From Azorinus chamasolen (lineage: Eukaryota; Mollusca; Bivalvia; Cardiida; Solecurtidae): a stretch of 64,000 nucleotides of DNA. Shown one piece after another: positions 29,101-44,100 of this stretch. Within the stretch, counting starts at the first letter, position 1. Every line of letters starts with the position of its first letter. The stretch is taken from contig OY755240.1 in assembly GCA_963576725.1 (NCBI GenBank), positions 97,126,316-97,190,315 of the forward strand. Direction: 5' to 3'. The notes beneath the pieces are model-generated. The model searched no databases and was not told the DNA's origin. It worked only from the letters and a program-made list of their open reading frames with translations. The translations under genes and the position numbers were made by a program.

Positions 29101-32100
29101 TATATAGTACCTTTCTTAAAGAGGTATGGGATCAACCCAGCTACTGGGAAGAAGATGAGTGCCAAGGAATTGATACGACTGAACTTCCACAAAAACTCAG
29201 AAGGTCAGATTATTATGAAAATGAATGTTACTATTTGTATTACGGTTGACTTGCACTGTGACAAAAAGATATCATTAGGGATTTTACAAACAATATTGTC
29301 TGTAGACCCAGATCTACTGCAGTATTTTTTATGTGGAGACTGGTCTTGGCTGATTCTGTAATAAGCTTTCTTTATATGATAAAGCTCATACACTTTGTAA
29401 AAGAATTATCATTTGAAGCTTGCAGTTTTCCAAAAATATTTTTTTCTTCATATTATATATATATAAAAAAACCTGTTTCTATTTGGCAGAAATTTCAGAT
29501 TCAATATCTCATCACAAAAATTGTAATTTAACACTGAATGGCAGGAACGAGTTTAGATGCCATTTGCAAACAGTGTAGATCCAGATCAGAGGGCCCCAAG
29601 AGCAGACCTGTGATTAGGGTCTGCACTATTTGTCATTCTATATCCTCTTGCAAGTTATACCATTCCACATTGAATGAACTGTAATTAACTATTTCCTCCA
29701 TAAATATGCCTTTCTACGCCTCTGTAATAACCACTTCTTGAAACCATTGTGATAAATAGAGCATTTGCTCCTATAGGAGCAAATAATCTAGTTATCACAA
29801 TTGTTTCAAACTACAAAATTCTAAAATTATCTTTTTCTCTAGTTATTGTTCCTTTTTGGTAGATTTATTCAAAGTGGTTTGATCTAAAAATAGCTTTTGA
29901 GGGAATGAGTTAAACAAGTATTAAATCCTTAAGTGCTAGTGGTAAATTTGTGCAATCAATTTTGATTTATAATGATAAATTAGAAGTCAAGCGTTAAACC
30001 TTTAATCCATATGAATATTCATGAAAGAAATGATGACATCATGAATATTAATTAGATTATTTTTATGGCATATCAAAACATGAACATTTTTCCAAAATTG
30101 AGAATAAGATCTGTATTATTCCGTAATCAAAAGATCTGTATTATTCCGTAATCAAACAGGAGCCATCTGATCTGGGTCTACTCTGGTTGCAAAGGCATAT
30201 GTAGTCTGAACATGGAAAGGGTTCAGTTTGCAAATTGGAATCTGCATTTGAAGTTGCTTTGTTCTGTTATGGTAGATCAAATAGTCAAATGTGTAAGCAA
30301 TGATAGAAAATTATTGCAGGTACTATAACATAGCATTTGGTCTGAGACACTAAATAATTATTGGAGGTATTATAATGTAGCATGTGGTCTGAGACACTAG
30401 ATAATTATTGGAGGTACTATAATGTAGTATTTGGTCTGAGACACTAGATAATTGTCATGTACAAATTCGTGATCTGAGTCTACTCTGTTTGCAAAAGACT
30501 TCTCTTTCAAATAATGGGTTAATATTCACCATGTCAATTTCTCTTACATGAATATTCATTAAGTTACTTACTGGAGGTTAAAATACATGTACTTAACCCT
30601 TTCCCTGTTCTATGTTTGTTTCAAATTTCAATATCTATTGAATATTCATTAACAATATAGCTATAAAGAAATATGGAAGGTGGAACATTGTAGACATTTT
30701 AGAAAGCTAAGAAACATATCGATCAAATTCAACTAGCAAACAGAGCAGACCCTGATCAGACGGCTCCACTAGGAGCCGTCTGATCTGGGTCTACTCTGTT
30801 TGCAAATGTGTGAAAACATGTTTATATGAGGGAAAGGGTTTAATTGTCTTTTAAATATTTTTTAACAGATAAATACCACTGTCCTGTTACATTCAAGACC
30901 TTCAATGAGAACACACACATTGTAGCGGTCAAACAAACAGGCAATGTCTTTGCCTTTGAGGTGAGTCAGTATTACTTTTGAATGAATCAGTTGCCTGTAA
31001 GGTGAGTTAATTGCAGTCAAGGTGAGTCAGTTGCCTTTGAGGTGATTAAGTTGCTTTTGAGTGTCGGAGTCAATATTGCCTATTGTTGAGTCAGTTGCCT
31101 TTGAATGAGTCAGTTTCCTGTGAGATAAGTCAGTTGCCTTTGAGGTGAATCAATTGCCTCTGAGGTGAGTCAGTTGCCTTTGAGGTGAGTCATTTGCCTT
31201 ATAGGTGAATCAATTGCCTTTGAAATTAATCAGTATTGCATTTGATTTTAGTCAGTTGCCTTTTTAAGTGAGTCAGTTGCCTTTGAGGTGAGTTAAATGC
31301 CTTTGAGGTGAGACAGTTGCCTTTGGAGTGAGTGGGTGGTGTTTAGTAAATATGAAAACGCTGACTGTTTACTGTGGAAATGTATGGTACCGCTTTTCAC
31401 ACCTTTTGAAACAGAGTAGACCTGGATCAGACTGCTTCTAAAGGACCTGTCTGATTGCAGTCTGCTCTCTTACTTTTAGAGTGGCCAAAATAGCTCTTTT
31501 CAAATATAGCTAATTAAGATTCATACAACTCAAATGGACACCACTTGATGCCTCTGTGAAACTCACATTTATACAACTCAAATTAACACCACTTGATGCC
31601 TCTGTGAAACTCACATTTTGAAACCATTGTGATATGTAAAGCATTTGCTCCTATTTAGTACAATGGTATTTCAAACTACACAATTCTAAAATTTCCCTTT
31701 TTTCTTGTAAATGCTCCTTTCGTTAGATTTATTCAAAGAGGTAAGGTCTAAAGAGGTTAGGCCTAAAATAGCCTATGAGGGAAGAGGTTTAGTGAATATT
31801 CATCAGGTAAGAGGTTAACTGGCATTCACATACAGATCAGAGGGCTATGATGAAAGGTTAACTGACATTCACATACAGATCAGAGGGCTAGGATGAAAGG
31901 TTAACTGGCATTCACATACAAATCAGAGGGCTATGATGAAAGGTTAACTGACATTCACATACAGATCAGAGGGCTATGATGAAAGGTTAACTGGCATTCA
32001 CATACAGATCAGAGGGCTATGATGAAAGGTTAACTGACATTCACATACAGATCAGAGGGCTATGATGAAAGGTTAACTGACATTCACATACAGATCAGAG

Positions 32101-35100
32101 GGCTATGATGAAAGGTTAACTGACATTCACATACAGATCAGAGGGCTAGGATGAAAGGTTAACTGACATTCACATACAGATCAGAGGGCTATGATGAAAG
32201 GTTAAATGACATTCACATACAGATCAGAGGGCTATGATGAAAGGTTAATTGACATTCACATACAGATCAGAGGGCTATGGTGAAAGGTTAACTGACATTC
32301 ACATACAGATCAGAGGGCTAGGATGATGTTCTCTACTGTTTAGCTCACCTGAGCCAAAGGCTCAGGATGAGCTATTGTGACCGCGATCTGTCCGGTGTCT
32401 GGCGTCCATTGTCCGTCCACATTTTCAAACGACATCTCCTCTGGAACTGCTGACCAAATTTTAACCAAATTTTGTCAGAAGCATCAGTGGCTAGGGGGAA
32501 CGAAATGGTGTTTAAGTTATGACCCCCAGGCCAAAAATGGCCCCTCCCAAGGGATTATCAGTTTTTCATAGGAAAATCTTTATAACGATCTTCTCTGAAA
32601 CTGTAAGGCCAAGACCTTTGATGTTTGGTATGTTTCTAAGCATGATCTAATGGTCCTCTACAAAGATTGTTCAAATTATGACCACCTGGCCAAAAATGGC
32701 CCCATCCAAGGGCTTATCAGTTTTTCATAGGAAAATCTTTAACGATCTTCTCTGAAACTGTAAGGCCAAGACCTTTGATGTTTGGTATGTTACTAAGCAT
32801 GATCTAATGGTCCTCTACAAAGATTGTTCAAATTATGACCCCCGGGCCAAAAATGGCCTGCCCAAGGGCTTATCAGTTTTTCGTAGGAAAATCTTTAAAA
32901 GTCTTCTGAAACTGTAAGGCCTAGACCTTTGATGTTTGGTATGTAACATGATCCAATGGTCCTCTGCAAATATGTAGCTTTGGCTTGTGGTCCTCTGCCA
33001 AGAATGTTCAACTTACGATCCCGACCTCGGGCCTTATCAGTTTTTCATGAGAAAAACATAAAATATTTTTCTCTGAAACCCGGAACGCTTAGACCTTTAA
33101 TTAATGGCATGCTGCTTTGCCTTGTGGTTCTCTACCAAGGTTGTACAAATGATGACTTCTGGATCAAAAATGGCCCCGCCCTGGGGTTTATCTCAGGTGA
33201 GCGCTTCAGAGCCTCATGGCCCCCTTGTTGTCATTTAGAATCCTTTAATATAGCAAATTAAATTAAATCAAATCCATTGCAGAATAGAAGTTAACCCTTT
33301 CCCTGTTCTATGTTTATTCCAAATTTCAATACCTACTGAATATTCATGGACAAAATGGTTATAATGAAATAAGGAAGATGGAACATTATAGCCATTTTAG
33401 ACAGTAAAGAAACCTATCTTTCAAAATTCCATAAGCAAACAGAGCAGACCCTGATCAGATGGCTCCTAGAGGAGCCATCTGATCTGGGTCTTCTCTGTTT
33501 GCAGAAGCGTGAAAACATGTTTATATGAGGGAAAGGGTTAAGAGTCTGAGTTCATTTTCAAGTATCTAATTGGTCCGATGTTGAGCAAGCTGAACATATG
33601 ACCAATAATATGCTTGAGAACTCTAAAAAAAGCTCAAATTCTGACCAGTGAGATTGAACTCTGCTAAAGTTTTATGACCTTGGGTGTTTGTTTGGTAATT
33701 TACCGAAGACAGTTTTTCCTGCATTGTTCTTTTGTTTTTGCTGCAGGCAGTTGAGCGGTTGAACATCAAGGCAAACTTCTGGAAAGACCTTCTGACAGAT
33801 GAACCATTTCAGAGAAAAGATCTGATCACAATACAGGTTTACTGAGTTTTTTTTACTGACAAGCTAGTTTGATCCTTGTAGTGATTCACACTACCTTGAT
33901 ATTTCTAAACCCTTTCCCTGTTGAATATCAGGGCTCCAGATAAGATGTGTAAATTAAAATATTTTCAAATTTAACTTCTTTATTTCTCCACCAAACTCTA
34001 TGTTGTGATCACTCTTTAGAATCGTCTCTTCGAGATGATTCTAAAGAGTGGTCACAACATAGGGTTTGGTGGAGAGATGACGACTTTTGTATTTGAGTAT
34101 GCATCGTTATCTGTAGCTCTGAGAATACTCGTATTAGAAATAACGACATAAGGAATGTTTATTAGCTGAAATTTTGCATGATATATAAACAAAGGAGTTT
34201 TAGTATTGGTAGAAATTATAGAGTAAGCTCTATTATAATTTCATAAGCAAACAGAGCAGACCCTGATCAGACAGCTCCTACATGAACTATCTTATCTGGG
34301 TCTATTCTGTTTGCAAAGGTGTCACAAATTGTTGAAAATCTGTTTGTATGAGTAAAATGCTTAAAACAGAATAGGGTAACCCTTTACTCCATAAATATTT
34401 ATGTAAGAAATAATCTCTGCCTGAATATATTAATTAGCTGAGTATTTTTCATAATTTCATCATGAAAAAGTTTTTTTTCTAAAAGATGTTTGAAAAGATG
34501 CCACTGCAGACCAGCATGACTATTGAACAGGTAAAAGGGTTGAAGTATAAATGTTAAATGATATGAAATTTTCTTTCCTTTTCACTAAAAAATATTTAGA
34601 ATGAATTACATTTTCTGTAAACTCGTGGTTCATTTGTATTACATCTATTTGTTATGTGTAACTGTATACAAAAAAAGGTTAAACTGCCTGATTTTGTTTC
34701 AGGACCCCTCCAATCTGGACAAATTCAACATACAGGCATTTTTCCATATCAAGAACAATTTGAAGGTTGGAGAAGGTAAACGTTTATTTCATATTTTTGA
34801 AAATATAAGTTCAAGATGGCATTTGTTTTTTCTGTCAACAAGTAAAACCCTGTCCATTTGTTTTCTTAACCCTTTCTCTGTTCTATATTTATTCCAAATT
34901 TCAGTACCTACAGAATATTCATGGACAAAATAGTTATAATGAAATATGTGAGATGGACCATTATAGCTAATGCCATTTTAGAAACTAAACAAACAGATCT
35001 ATCAAATTCCATTAGCAAACAGAGCAGACCCTGATCAGATTACTCCTATGGAAACCATCTGATCTGGGTCTAATCTTTTTGCAAATGCGTGAAAATGCAT

Positions 35101-38100
35101 TTATATGAGGGAAAGGGTTAACCTAACCCTTTCCTGTATAGATATTTCTTTTAAAATCTTTGCAAACAGGGTAGACCCAGTTCTACGATAGCCCTGATTC
35201 TGCAGTTTCTGCCATGGTAAAAAAATCAAACATTCATATACCAGTATAAAAAATACAGCTAATAAATATTCATAGTGTTATTATTTCTTGCATGAATATT
35301 CATGAGAGAAAAGGTTAACTGTGCAAGAATGTATTGAATTCAGCTGAAATTTGCCAAGTACCATATCATGGTTATCTCATGTTTACCCTTTTTCTCATGA
35401 ATATTAATGTAAGGATTAATGACATCATGAGTATTTATTAGCTGAATATTTATAAAGGTGTATGAACATGGGTTTATGGCCATTCCAGAAACTGTAGAAT
35501 CAGGCTACGAGGTTATAAAACCTTTTGCTTGAGTCTGAGATCATTATCAAGTATCTGATTGGTCAGATTCTGAGCAAGCTCAGACTCTTGACTCGGAAGT
35601 TTTATAATCTTGGGCCCTGATAAGTCAGATTTTGGTTACGAAAGCTCAAAATGCATAATGAACTCAGACTCAAGCAAATGCTATAGTCTTATAACCAGGA
35701 GAGTACATATAGTGCCAAAATATTTCGTAAAAAAACGCTATTATATAATTTAATTGTTCTATTTGGTCAACAGAGGAAGAGGAGGTGCTCCAAAGGGATC
35801 CAAAGTACAGACTAAAGACCATAAATGCAGAAACGAGGGAAGTTCTCAACACTCTCGAGAAGGAGTATAAAGCCCCTGTGAGTTAACCCCTTTCTGACTT
35901 TCGACTCGGATTAGTAGCATTTCAAAGATACAAAATATGCTAATATGCTGTAGAAACTGACATATGACTCAAAACATATCACACGGATGATACCTGATAG
36001 AAACACTTTTCACGCCTTCCTCCGCAGGGTAGACCCAGATAATTCACAGTTTCTTTCAGGTTCAGTACTTCTCTTATTTTGTATACATTTATATAAAAAA
36101 GCACCCAATAAAAAATCTTGATGTTCTTTTTGTTATGGATTTACTGTAGTTGGGTGAAGTTGTATAGATCTGTGTCATCTATTATTTGCATTTCTTTTCA
36201 TGAATATGATCAGAGAGATGGTGAGGTACCCTGTGTCTCACCTGGATCCAAACTGTTTGGGTTAATATATACATGTACACATAAAACCTCTCTATAACGA
36301 CCACTAAATTGTGTTAATTAATTGGTATTTTGGGCAGGTGGTTGCTTAAAGCAAGGTGAAAGTAAAACAGAACGCTCCTATAGGAGCGTTCTGTTTTACT
36401 TTCACCTTGCTTTAAGCATCCACCTGCCTTTAACACAAAATACTTGATGTAATTTAGTGGTCGTTATAGAGAGGTTTTACTGTACATGTATCTCACCAAA
36501 CATTGTTAACCCTTACAAGGCTGACTTTTCAAATGGACTATTCCAAACAGGCCAAGTTTATGGTGACTATTTAGGGATTTTTCTACAGAAAAGTGAAACA
36601 TGACAAACAGTGCAGACCCTGATGAGAGGGCTCCTCTAGATCTGGATATACACTGTGTCCCACACCGTACGGGTTAAGTGTGGTGTTGTAAGTGGCAATC
36701 TGTTGATTTTTAGGCTGTTTCGGTATGAACAGAAAAAAGTCAAACTGGACTTAAAAATTCATTAATATCTTATTTTTCATATTTTTTTCAGGAAAAGAAA
36801 GTTGTTGAGAAAAAATCTGCAGACAAGTTTAACTCCGTAAGTATCAAGTTTTACTGTGGATATTGGACAGGAACAATTTGTTAGATGTTTTCAAAACAAA
36901 TAACAAACTGGAAAATGGTACTTAAGAATAAGCTAGGTCATAGAAAAGTTACTCATATGGCTTTGTAAACAATGTTGACCCAGACTGGCCATGCTGTCTA
37001 TGATTAAGACCTCCATTATTTCAAGATAGTATTATTGTCCCATCCTTCCTGGACTACAAGGACAAGATGGTGTTATATTTTGCTCTATAAAAACGGGTTA
37101 ATTCCCCTTTTCAAGTATCCATGTATTAAAGAGTCCTTTTCCTGACTCCAAAAATATCATTTATGTCTCCATTTTCTCAGTTTGTCTCCAGTTTATTTAA
37201 TTTCAATCAGTCTCCATTAGTCTCCATAAATTTGTTTCCAAATTGAGTCTCCATATTTTGTCTCCAAGTCTCCATAAATTGTGTCCAAGTCTCGATAATA
37301 TAAATGTCTCCATTATTTTGTCTCCAAACTTAATGTGTCTCCATATAATGTTTACAATTTAAATAAGTCCCCATTATTTCATGCCCCATTTCCAGTCTCC
37401 AGTATTCCAACTGGGTTCACCTGGTCCGAGCGAACCCAGCAATCTATAGATAGAATTTGTAAAGCTAGCATTCCCAAGCATTGGTCATCAAGCAAGAATA
37501 TGATATATTCCATGTGCCATATAACAAGGGAAAACCAGCCATACATCCCCTATTATAAATGTGCCTAGTGGTAATGAATACACTTTATTCTTTTCCTTGT
37601 ATACTGTCTCTTAAAATTGAGGATTAGAAAATTGATTGACCCCCGTCCTGTCCCCAGCAGCCTTAAATTTTCCATGAACAAATTATTATGCATAACATTG
37701 CGACACCTAACATGTTAGATAATTAAACCAGGTACAATTATAAGCTTTAATGTTTTTAGCTTTCATTCCATTAGCCATTGTCAAGTATCTGCATCAGATC
37801 CAATACAGAGAAAGTGATTGACACAAAGTTCCTTGAAACATTGCTGCTCGTATGGTTCCAACAAGGCAGTTCTTCACAATCTGATTGTCGATATTCAGTC
37901 TTGTCACGAGGTGGTTATTGTCCTTATTACTTGAATATGACCATGGTCTTCAGTTGTGGCAATATGCTTCTTTTTACACTGAACCATTCTCAGAAAATAT
38001 GTACTTGTGGGCAGTATCGGGTGGTTAGTATAGAAAATATGTACTTGCGGGCAGTACCAGGTGGTTAGTATTTATATGTACTTACGGGCAGTATCGGGTA

Positions 38101-41100
38101 GTTAGTATTTATATGTTCATCAATATTTTACAAAGAAAAACATATATGCAATATTACAAATACCATAAAAAGATAATACAATGGATGTGGTGGGTGGGTT
38201 ATGTTTGCTTGTAAAATTTGTTTTCAACTTCCAGAAATGTCTTGGAATGAAAAAGGGAGGTAACTGATGTCACTTTGACTTCCTGCTTCTATAAACATTT
38301 ATGAAAGATAACTCATTTTGTTTATTGTAAAGGTTTGACTAGCAGTTGCCTCCCTTGTCATACCTAATTCACACTCTGCTGAAATAACTAGGCATTATTG
38401 ATCAGCACTATAAGCCCAAATGTTTTATACTCAAATGGATTTGCAGTATTTAATACAGTATTAACCCTAAACATATGAGCACTTTTTGCTCGAGTCTTAG
38501 ATTATTCTCAAGCATCTGATTGGTCAGATTTTGAGCTTGATTATGAACTTTAGAATGAACTCGGACTCACACTTAGAAGTTTTATAACCTCAGATCCTGA
38601 TCTCCTCCCTGCATAGGTTTGTAAAGCTAAACTAGTCAATTTGGGACCATTTTAGAAGCCTTTACTCCATAAATACGCCTTTCCACACCTTTGCAAAAAG
38701 AGCAGACCCAGATCAGACAGCTCTTGTTTGAGCAATCTGGTCAGGGCCTGCTCTGTTTGCTTGTAAAATAATATAGATATGATTCTACAGTTTCTGACAT
38801 GGCCAATATTTCCTGTACTTATGTGCCATTGTAAAAATAATCTAATCAATATTGATGATGTCATTATTTCTTACATGAATATTCATGGGGTACAGGGTTA
38901 ACTAGTTGAGTAGCAAAAGGTGAAGACTCTGATCAAATGTCTCATCGAGAAAGTTTCCAAGTTAGAAATAGGCTGACTCGAACTCCCATTGTCTCGAAGT
39001 AATTATTATGGCCCTTTAAAGAATGATATATAATGGTTCCACTGCATAAGAAATAATGACCGTATGAATATTGATTAGATAGAATTTTTATAATTGCATA
39101 ATTGTGAACATAGGACATTTTTACTCAGGTAGAAACTGTAGAATCAGATCTGTAAGAAATAATGACTGCATGAATGTATTAATGATCTGAGGTTTTTCTG
39201 TCATTTTGAACCATGTGTAGCATGCCATTTCAGCAATTCCTGGTGGTCACCCATGGAGCCAGTAACTACACAGTAACCACACAGTTTGTTGCTTAAATTT
39301 GCAACATTTCCAAGCATTTAACCCTTTCACTGCCAATGTCACATAAATGCACACCAACAAATAGTGCAGTCCCAGGTCAGACACTGCACTTTTCAAGGCT
39401 GTGTTTGATCAGGGACTTCACTTTTTGTCTCAATCTCTATTTCTATATCTGTGCTTTATTCCTTTGAAATTTGCATTTATTTATCTCATTTCCTTATTTT
39501 ACCAAATGATTTAACAAATTTGGATTGCAGATGGTAATAAGAAATTTGGCTCCAAAAGGGTTAGACCACATTGTCAAAGAGCTAACTCCCTGGCAAGGAG
39601 GGATTATAGTGATTTTATATTGTTAACCCATTGCCTCATAGGCTATTTTTAGATACAACCTCTTTGAATAAACCTACCGAAAAGGAGCATTAACTAGAGA
39701 AAAGGAAATTTTTTAGAATTGTATTGTTTGAAACCATTGTGATAAATAGAGCATTTGCTCCTATAGGAGCAAATGCTCTATTTATCACAATTGTTTCACA
39801 AAGTGACTTCTACAGAATCGTCAAAAGACGTCAATATGAGGGATGGGTTAAGAGTAATCACAGTATAGAGTTTTGTTGAGAAATAAAGGAATTATTCTTG
39901 AAAATGTTTTACTTTATGCATCTTATCTGGAGCTCTGAGTATATATCTATTTGTTTATTCTTTCAAAGATAGGCTTTCCAGTACTGAGACTGGATTTGTT
40001 CAAATTGTTTGAATATTCAAGGATAAACCATTATGTCAGCCACTGCAGTGTCTTTTCTACTGTCAGATCCAATGTGGCATTGGAAGCGTTGCAATAGGTT
40101 TTGCATCTACAGTAAAACCCCTCTAAACCGGATGTTAAATTAAGTATAAATATTGGTCTTGGAGACAGGTGGCAGCTTAATGCAGGGTGAAAGTCATGCA
40201 GAAAGCTCCCCTGGCAACCTGCCTAAAAGTATCTAAGTTCTTCTCTACTAGAATTCCGGTTTAGAGGGGTTCTACTGTGCACAGTCTGTAATGTCCGAGT
40301 GATTCTTTTTTCCCATGACACAGCTTACATGTGTACTTATTTTCAGGCTCACTATTCTACTGGCACTGTGGCCGCATCTTTTACATCTACAGCGATGGTT
40401 CCAGAAACCACTCATGAAGCTGGTGAGGTTTTTGTTTTTGCCATTTCCTTGCACAGCCTAGTTAATGGCTACTTGTTTAGTTTTCTATCTCTGCAGTACA
40501 AAGTGTACCAGCTTAACCGAATATAAATCACATGTAACATTGAATGAAAGTCCTGGACAGGATACCACAGCTTTGTGAAATTGACAGATGTTCCCTTTAC
40601 TCCATGAATATCCATATAAGAAGTAATGACAGCATGACTACACATATTAACTTGATCAATTGTTATAATAGCACATGGATCTACCAAATCTATATTGTAT
40701 TATAAATAAACAAAGCAAATCTTGATCAGGTGGCTCTGATATCAGCCATTTGATCTAGGTCTTCTCTGTTTGTAAAGGTGTGAAAAGACATACAGTAAAA
40801 CCTGTCTATAACGGCCACTAGATTAAGATAATAGGTTGATAGTATTTAGGGCAGGTGACTGCTTAAAACAAGGTAAAAGTAAAACAGAACTCTCCTATAG
40901 AAGTGTTCTGTTTTACTTTCACCTTGCTTTAAGCAACCACCTGCCCATTGTGCTGATGTCCCCCCACCCAGAATTGTTATGTTTTGGGGTGGAATAATGG
41001 AGGATAAAAAATTGGATAAACAATAGCCATGACCTTGCTGTTGTCCTTGTCCTTGTCAATGAATAGAACGTTATTCAAAATTATGTCAAATGTCATTGTG

Positions 41101-44100
41101 TACATTTAATGTTGCGGAGACTCATTGCTTTAATTCATTAGGAAGCACACTAGATACTGAACAAATTAAAGAATTTCAGAGATATTTATCCTTAATTTGG
41201 GGTAACTTAGGATGTAAAACTTTTGAAAACAGTGTAGAACCAGATCAAAAGATCTGAGGGAACCCTTTGATCAGGGTCTGCACTTTTTGTTATAGATGTA
41301 ATTTTCCTCCATGATACAATTTGATACAATCTTTTGTTTAATCAATATTCATATAGGGAGGAGCTATTTTTTATTATTCAGCAGATAATGGGTTATTAAC
41401 ATTAAAATAAATACACAGACAGGTGACATCTCTGAAACTGCTAATTTTAGTTTCATCCTTTGACCCTTTCCTTCATGTATATATGCTTTTTCATGCATTT
41501 TCAAACAGAGTAGACCCAGGTCATACAGCTCCTATAGGAGCCGTCTGATCAGGGTATGATCTGTTTGCTAATAGAATTCAATAGATCTTTTTCTATAGTT
41601 TCTGAAATAGCTACACTGTTCCACATTCCATACTTCAATACATGTATAACTTTTTTGACCATGAATAATCAGTAGGTATTGAAATTTGTAGGTATTGAAG
41701 TAATATAGAACAGGGGAAGGATTCAGTCTTTTAACATGGAATAATTCAACATCCTATTTGTTGGATTATAAGAAATCATAATGCATCTTGTAGGCATATG
41801 TATACATGTATATATCTGAAAGTTTGGTACCAAATTTGTACTTCTTTATGTAAGAGTTCCATTTAATAATAAAACCAGACCATCTTTTTAGGGAAATTAT
41901 AGTATGTACTGTTTACATTGACTTGTCCCACTGAACTGCAATGGTACTGTACTTAAATGGTGAAATCCTCATTTCAGCAATCATTGATGAAGATATTATC
42001 AGGTATGAGCGTATCAAGAAGAAAGGATATGTCCGAGTAGTCACGAACCATGGACAACTGAACTTGGAGCTCCATTGTGATATGGTAGGCTTTCTGTATT
42101 TATCTATACCCACTGCTTTGTACTGGATTCTTTTGTATAGGTCTGTGTTGTATAAGAATTAGTTATAACTTCCTTCTCCATCCTATTCCATTGTGAATTG
42201 CTCATCAGTGTTTATAATGAAAGTTTGATTTACTTTAACCCTTCCTTGTTGAATATTCATGTAGGAAATACTGACATCATAAATATTCATTAGCTGAATT
42301 GCTAAGATAGCACAGGCGTTTTAGGTATTGGTAGAAACTGTAGAGTTAGATCTATTAATTTTATAAGCAAACAGAGCGGACCCTGATAAGATAGCTTTAA
42401 GCGGAGCTGTCTGATTTGAGTCTACTCTGTTTGCAAAGGCATGAAGTAGGTTTTATATATTAAAGGGAAAAGGCTAACACCTCCAAGTTTTGGACAAATG
42501 TTTGTCATCATGATATTACACATCATTTATGCCCCTCTGACTTCAGAGGTCTACATTGCTACTTGCACCGGTTTGAATCAACTTTAATAATAGTTCCATT
42601 AACCTCTTACCCCATGAATATTTGGTGAGATAAAATAGATGAATATTAATTAGCTGAATTTTATAACGACATTATGAACAAACAGATAGTTTACCATAGC
42701 GGAAAGAGTAGAATCATATCTGTGTATTATTCCATAAGCAAACAGGGCAGACCCTGATCAGACAGTTCCAATAGGAGCCATTTGATCTGGGTCTAATCTG
42801 TTTGAAAAGGAATTTCTTTGAGTTAGTTAAAGGGTTAACCCATTACCTCATATTGACGACTTTTGACGACTCTGTAAAAGTCACTTTGTTAAACCGTTGT
42901 GATAAATAGAGCATTTGCTCCTATAGGAGCAAATGCTCTATTTATCACAATGGTTTCAAGCTAAAAAAAACTAAAAAAATTCTTTTCTCTACTTAATGCT
43001 CCTTTTTGGTAGATTTATTCAAAGAGGTTGTATATAAAAATAGCCTATGAGGTAATGGGTTAAACTGAATTATTCCTTGTTTGACCACTTATCACATTTA
43101 TGCATGAAAATCAGTGTTTAATTAAAATAATTAATTCTTTACTGTATGCAAATGCCTTTGCCAACAGAGTAGACTCATGTCAGATGGCTCCTGCAGGAGC
43201 TATCTGATCAGGGTCTGCTCTGTTTGTTTATGATTAATGGATCAGACTCTAAAGTGTCTACCATGGCCAACAAGTCCGATGTCCATATGCTATTATAACA
43301 ATTAATCAAATCAATAATAATGGTGTCATTGTTTCTTATATGAATATTCATAGAAAGTCTTCTGTTGCAAAAGCGGTCATGGGTTGTTATTTTCTTCAAA
43401 GGTGTGAAAATTAAGATACAAGATAAGATGCAAAGTAAGCTGACATTAACCCCTGTTGGTGATTATCCTAAGTATTTGGACAGACAGACTTGGGCAAATA
43501 GTGCAGATCCAAATCATACTGCTCCTGAAGGAATTTGTTATGTGGATGGAAGAACCTCTTGGGTCTTTCTCTGTCTGTGATTAGCTGGGTGTTACGCTGA
43601 CTGAAATACAGTAAAACCTCTCTATAACGGCCACTAAATTACGTCAAGTATTTTGTGTTAAAGGCAGATGGCTGCTTAAAGCAAGGTGAAAGTAAAACAG
43701 AATGCTCCTATAGGAGCATTTTGTTTTACTTTCACCTTTCTTTAAGCAACCACTTGCCCTAACTACCAACTAATTAACACAATTTAGTGTCCATTATAGA
43801 GAGGTTTTACTGTACTATTAAAGAGACATAAATTCTATTCAAACAAACAAAACAAAGTACATGTACACATTTTACTATTTTGTCAGGTGAACTTGACATG
43901 ATAAAAATGGTGCAAAAGTGAATTGACTTAAACCTTTCCTTCATATAAACGTGTTTCACGCATTTGCAAATAGAGTAGACCCAGATCAGATGACTCCTAT
44001 AAGACCTGTCTGATCAGGGTCTGCTCTGTTTGCTTATGGTATAATATAAATCTGATACAGTTGCTGCCTGGGTCAAAACATTGTGTGTATATCAGCTATT

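Noticed and set aside
31817..32325. CRISPR-like regular array
   Set aside because: Units of 43 bp are directly contiguous with no unique spacers, and the genome is animal; it is a minisatellite.
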